The translations under genes and the position numbers were made by a program. 64,000 nt of DNA, from positions 309,589-373,588 of the forward strand of contig CAYRHN010000002.1 in assembly GCA_964424115.1 (NCBI GenBank), given 5' to 3'. Source of the stretch: CAYRHN01 sp964424115. Lineage in GTDB: Bacteria > Chloroflexota > Anaerolineae > Anaerolineales > Anaerolineaceae. The notes under the pieces are model-generated. The model was given only the letters and a program-made list of their open reading frames with translations, was not told the origin of the DNA and searched no databases. The number at the start of each line of letters is the position of its first letter. Position 1 is the first letter of the stretch. Of the stretch, positions 61,132 to 64,000 are shown piece after piece.

Positions 61132-62295
61132 TTAAAAACCCGGCCGATATGCAAAATAGATATAAAGCCAGAGCGGAATTAGCCCGCCAACTAATAAGGT
61201 GGCCAACAAACCAAGGCCAATCGTTCCCCAGTCGACCCCTCCCCCAGTGTCGGTATTTGGTGTGTAGACAGGCTGCCCATAAGGATATGGAGCAGGAGAA
61301 GCGATACTGTGAATGGGCGTCTGGTGGTTCGCAATATTCTGGTCGGGGGGTCTGGTTGTTGTCTCCCCAGGCAGGGGAGAGTTGGGGACTGGAGCCGAAA
61401 AGGCAGTGTCTGTAAAAGGAGAGCTGGAAACCGGGATGCTGGATGCGGCCCGCTGCTCATTTGATTGGATAAAGGAAAGCAAAATACGGCCGAATTGATC
61501 GGAGGTCCGGTAACGAGCGGCAGGTTCTTTTGAAAGGACTTTTAGAATGATTTGGTCAAGCGCTGGGGGAATTTCCGGGTTTAATTGCCTGGGAGAAACC
61601 GGAGGAACGTCGCGGTGAAGCCGCGCAAGTTCTTCGGGATCGTTAGAATAGAATGGAAGCTGGCCAGTGAGCATCTCATAAAGGACAACCCCCAAGGAAT
61701 AGACATCAGATGAGGGAGAAGGAGCAGCACCGGCGGCCTGTTCCGGAGCGAAATATAGGGGGGAGCCCCAGATGACATCGTGTTGTTCATCGGGGTGGAT
61801 GGTGGCTAGCGCCCTGGCAATACCAAAATCAGTGACCTTAAGCCTTTGGTCCGGGGTAACCAGCATATTATGAGGTTTGATATCGCAATGAACAATGCCG
61901 GCGCGATGCGCATAGCCAATACCTGCGCAGGCCTGCACCATCAGATTAATCCCTTCTTCGATGTTGAACCGACCACGGTTCTTGATCAACGTTTTTAGAT
62001 CAGTTCCGGGGACGAATTCCATGACAATATATAAACGGCCCTGATCATAACCAAAATCATGTACTGTGACAATATTGGGGTGGGAGAGATTGGCAGCCGA
62101 TTTTGCTTCCAGACGAAAACGTTCGCGGAAATCAGGATCCTGGGAAAAATCCTGGCGCAAGATTTTGATCGCCACGGGCCTTTCAAGACGCTCGTCCCAG
62201 GCGCGGTAAACTACCGCCATACCACCAACGCCGAGCGTTTGTTGAAGTTGGTATCGGTCGCCAAGCAGGGGAATGTTCGAAGTTTGGCTGTCCAT
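61132..62295 (-). CDS. membrane-anchored Hanks-type Ser/Thr protein kinase
   Basis: The 387-residue protein has a complete kinase domain. It shows the glycine loop (LGVGGMAVVYRAWD), the VAIKI lysine, the catalytic loop IVHCDIKPHNML, the DFG region TDFGIARALATI, and GSPLYFAPEQAAG with SDVYSLGVVLYEMLTGQLPF. A Ser/Pro-rich linker (about 270-350) leads to one membrane helix at the very C-terminus (GLGLLATLLVGGLIPLWLYIY) with only five residues beyond. PASTA domains, usual in PknB/PrkC, are absent. The catalytic loop has HCD instead of HRD. Its promoter TATAAT lies eleven bases before the ATG. It is cotranscribed with rpe. Confidence 0.93.
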   Translation of the reverse strand: MDSQTSNIPLLGDRYQLQQTLGVGGMAVVYRAWDERLERPVAIKILRQDFSQDPDFRERFRLEAKSAANLSHPNIVTVHDFGYDQGRLYIVMEFVPGTDLKTLIKNRGRFNIEEGINLMVQACAGIGYAHRAGIVHCDIKPHNMLVTPDQRLKVTDFGIARALATIHPDEQHDVIWGSPLYFAPEQAAGAAPSPSSDVYSLGVVLYEMLTGQLPFYSNDPEELARLHRDVPPVSPRQLNPEIPPALDQIILKVLSKEPAARYRTSDQFGRILLSFIQSNEQRAASSIPVSSSPFTDTAFSAPVPNSPLPGETTTRPPDQNIANHQTPIHSIASPAPYPYGQPVYTPNTDTGGGVDWGTIGLGLLATLLVGGLIPLWLYIYFAYRPGF

Positions 62296-62365
62296 TGGCT
62301 TTTTAGATTATATCATACCCGTTCACGATAAGGGATATTCGCGTATAATTGTGGCAGGAGCAAAG

Positions 62366-63451
62366 ATGAATAAGATTCCAGACTACCTTCGCAAAAATCC
62401 ATTATCCTTTTTGTTATTATTTATTCCATTGGCATTGATTGCCGAGATACTCCACTGGTCCGGCTTATTGATCTTTCTGTTTTCAGCGTTGAGTCTTGTC
62501 CCTCTGGCTGGTTTCATTGGCTCTTCTACCGAGGCGCTGGCTGCGTATACAGGGCCAAAAATAGGGGGGCTTCTAAATGCGACTTTGGGTAACGCAGCGG
62601 AATTGATCATTACGCTGGTTGCAATCAGTAAAGGTCCACAAATGTTGGAACTGGTGAAAGCTTCCATTACCGGCTCCATCATTGGGAATCTATTATTGGT
62701 TTTGGGAATGGCTATGTTGATTGGGGGATTGAAATATAAAACTCAGAAGTTCGACCGCCAGCAAGCCGGCAATCATGCTACCCTGATGACCCTGGCAATC
62801 ATTGCTTTGGTAATTCCGTCGCTTTTCAGTCATTCCATTGGCGCGGATACCAGCACACAGGTTGAGGCACTTAGCCTCGGTGTAGCCGGAGTGATGATCG
62901 TTCTATATGTTTTAGGATTGATCTTTAGTTTAAAATCAACTGCTAGTAGTCCGTTAACGTATCCGCCCGAGGAAGAGAAACATCATCACAGCCTGACAAA
63001 GGCCCAGGCATTTCTTATTCTGGCAGTTTCAACTATAGGCGTGGTCTTCATGAGTGAAATGCTGGTCGGGACGGTTGAGACGGTTACTGAGAGCCTCGGA
63101 TTTTCTACCTTCTTCATTGGTATTGTATTAATCCCGATCATCGGTAATGTTGCAGAACATTTGGTGGCAGTTCAAGTGGCAGCGCGAAATAAAATGGATC
63201 TTGCTGTGGAAATCTCAGTATCATCGAGTTTGCAAATTGCTTTGTTTGTAGCGCCGGTATTGGTATTCATCAGTCTCTTGATGGGCAATCCTCTTACCTT
63301 GATATTTAACCAATTTGAATTGGTTGCTTTGGGAGCGGCTGTAATCATTGCCACGATGGTGTCCTCAGATGGGGAATCAAATTGGCTGGAAGGTTCTGCT
63401 CTGAGCGCGGTTTATGCCATTCTAGCGATTGCATTCTTTTTGCTGAAATGA
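62366..63451 (+). CDS. Ca2+/H+ antiporter (CaCA family, Cax type)
   Basis: The ATG at 62366 has CAGGAG five bases upstream and a TATAAT box at 62344-62349. The 361-residue protein has about eleven membrane helices. The two inverted alpha repeats carry GNAAELIITLVAISKGP and GNVAEHLVAVQVAARNK, the ion-binding Glu sites of cation/proton exchangers. An acidic, His-rich loop (PPEEEKHHHSL) lies between the halves. It expels calcium from the cytoplasm using the proton gradient. The stop is 3 bp before the next gene. Confidence 0.92.
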   Translation: MNKIPDYLRKNPLSFLLLFIPLALIAEILHWSGLLIFLFSALSLVPLAGFIGSSTEALAAYTGPKIGGLLNATLGNAAELIITLVAISKGPQMLELVKASITGSIIGNLLLVLGMAMLIGGLKYKTQKFDRQQAGNHATLMTLAIIALVIPSLFSHSIGADTSTQVEALSLGVAGVMIVLYVLGLIFSLKSTASSPLTYPPEEEKHHHSLTKAQAFLILAVSTIGVVFMSEMLVGTVETVTESLGFSTFFIGIVLIPIIGNVAEHLVAVQVAARNKMDLAVEISVSSSLQIALFVAPVLVFISLLMGNPLTLIFNQFELVALGAAVIIATMVSSDGESNWLEGSALSAVYAILAIAFFLLK

Positions 63452-63454
63452 GAG

Positions 63455-63943
63455 ATGAATAAACTTAAGATCTCCTTAAAAAACACGATGAATGGGTGGG
63501 TAGTTTTAGCCAGCCTGTTGATGATCTTGGTGTTGGTCTGGTTGATTTTGTCTGCGTTACAGCCGGATCGGGCCTTGCAACCGGTTGATCCAGCCAACCT
63601 GGCTGTGATTCCAGCCCCAACTTCCACTCCAAAGGTTGCGCCTACCCTGATCCCCACAGCCACTGCAACACAACCTCCGGTCGTTGTGAACAGCGGCGAT
63701 ATTGCGATTGGGGTTTATGTGCAGATTTCAGGGACAGGTGGGGATGGTCTGCGCATTCGTTCTGGGGCCGGATTGGAATTCCAGCCGCGATTCCTGGGCT
63801 ATGAAGCTGAGGTATTTCAGGTGAAGGATGGACCGAAAACCTCCGATGGGTATACTTGGTGGTATCTAGTTGCCTCGTACGATAATAATCGAAGTGGGTG
63901 GGCGGTAGAAAACTATCTGTCAGTTGTCGCGGTCAATCAATAA
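63455..63943 (+). CDS. membrane-anchored SH3-domain protein
   Basis: The 162-residue protein has an N-terminal signal-anchor (VVLASLLMILVLVWLILSAL), a Thr/Pro linker (PAPTSTPKVAPTLIPTATA) and one bacterial SH3 domain at about 85-158 (VQISGTGGDGLRIRSGAGL and WWYLVASYDNNRSGWAVENYL). SH3b domains bind cell-wall peptides. It lies 3 bp after the antiporter stop and is probably cotranscribed with it; a functional link is not evident. There is only a weak GAGAG site before the ATG. Confidence 0.8.
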   Translation: MNKLKISLKNTMNGWVVLASLLMILVLVWLILSALQPDRALQPVDPANLAVIPAPTSTPKVAPTLIPTATATQPPVVVNSGDIAIGVYVQISGTGGDGLRIRSGAGLEFQPRFLGYEAEVFQVKDGPKTSDGYTWWYLVASYDNNRSGWAVENYLSVVAVNQ

Positions 63944-64000
63944 AGAACGGGCCTGGAGTTTGGCTATATTCCAGGGGTAGTTGAAAAAAAGAAGCCTCTT

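Overview
The window looks like chromosomal DNA of an Anaerolineae-type Chloroflexota bacterium. This is inferred from exported proteins carrying long Thr/Pro spacers (TPTxTxTPT), the mix of housekeeping families, and many genes that seem to be transcribed without a leader. No rRNA or tRNA gene, CRISPR array, transposase or integrase was seen.

Region 1 (1-13.0 kb, all minus strand) is an accessory Rhs island. It holds a giant secreted YD-repeat protein running off the left edge and two near-identical copies of a C-terminally truncated comM. An Amidase_6 wall hydrolase and a small membrane protein sharing its N-terminal domain lie between those copies. A mosaic Rhs pseudogene follows, then an Rhs protein ending in an HExxH metallopeptidase-like domain and the lipoprotein encoded directly after it, which is a candidate immunity protein. 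GC-rich and AT-rich blocks alternate, and partial duplications imply repeated recombination.

Region 2 (13.1-31.3 kb) holds a DUF3048 lipoprotein, typA, a tandem pair of PstA/DarA-like proteins, a six-hairpin glycosidase and a class A penicillin-binding protein. A three-gene unit follows (AlkZ-like winged-helix protein, large GH13 protein, degenerate methyltransferase-like protein), then a thiolase.

Region 3 (31.3-45.8 kb) carries two tandem CapA-family lipoproteins, a metal-dependent cyclase/hydrolase, a class III aminotransferase and thioredoxin reductase. These are followed by a LysM protein, a polytopic membrane protein, hemW, an L,D-transpeptidase, a zinc-ribbon protein and a glycosyltransferase.

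Region 4 (45.9-64 kb) is housekeeping: radC, the TIGR03960/TIGR03936 pair, a DUF503 protein, folC, lon, a coiled-coil protein, coaD, recG, a DegV protein, fakA-like, an Asp23 protein, rpmB, rpe, a Ser/Thr kinase, a Ca2+/H+ antiporter and an SH3 protein. The series kinase-rpe-rpmB-Asp23-DAK2-recG matches the order known from Firmicutes, so it is probably ancestral.

The most promising places for new biology are the Rhs island (metallopeptidase toxin, immunity candidate, converted comM copies, shared amidase domain), the AlkZ-like/GH13/pseudo-methyltransferase unit, and a recurrent -10 element placed six bases before the start codon.
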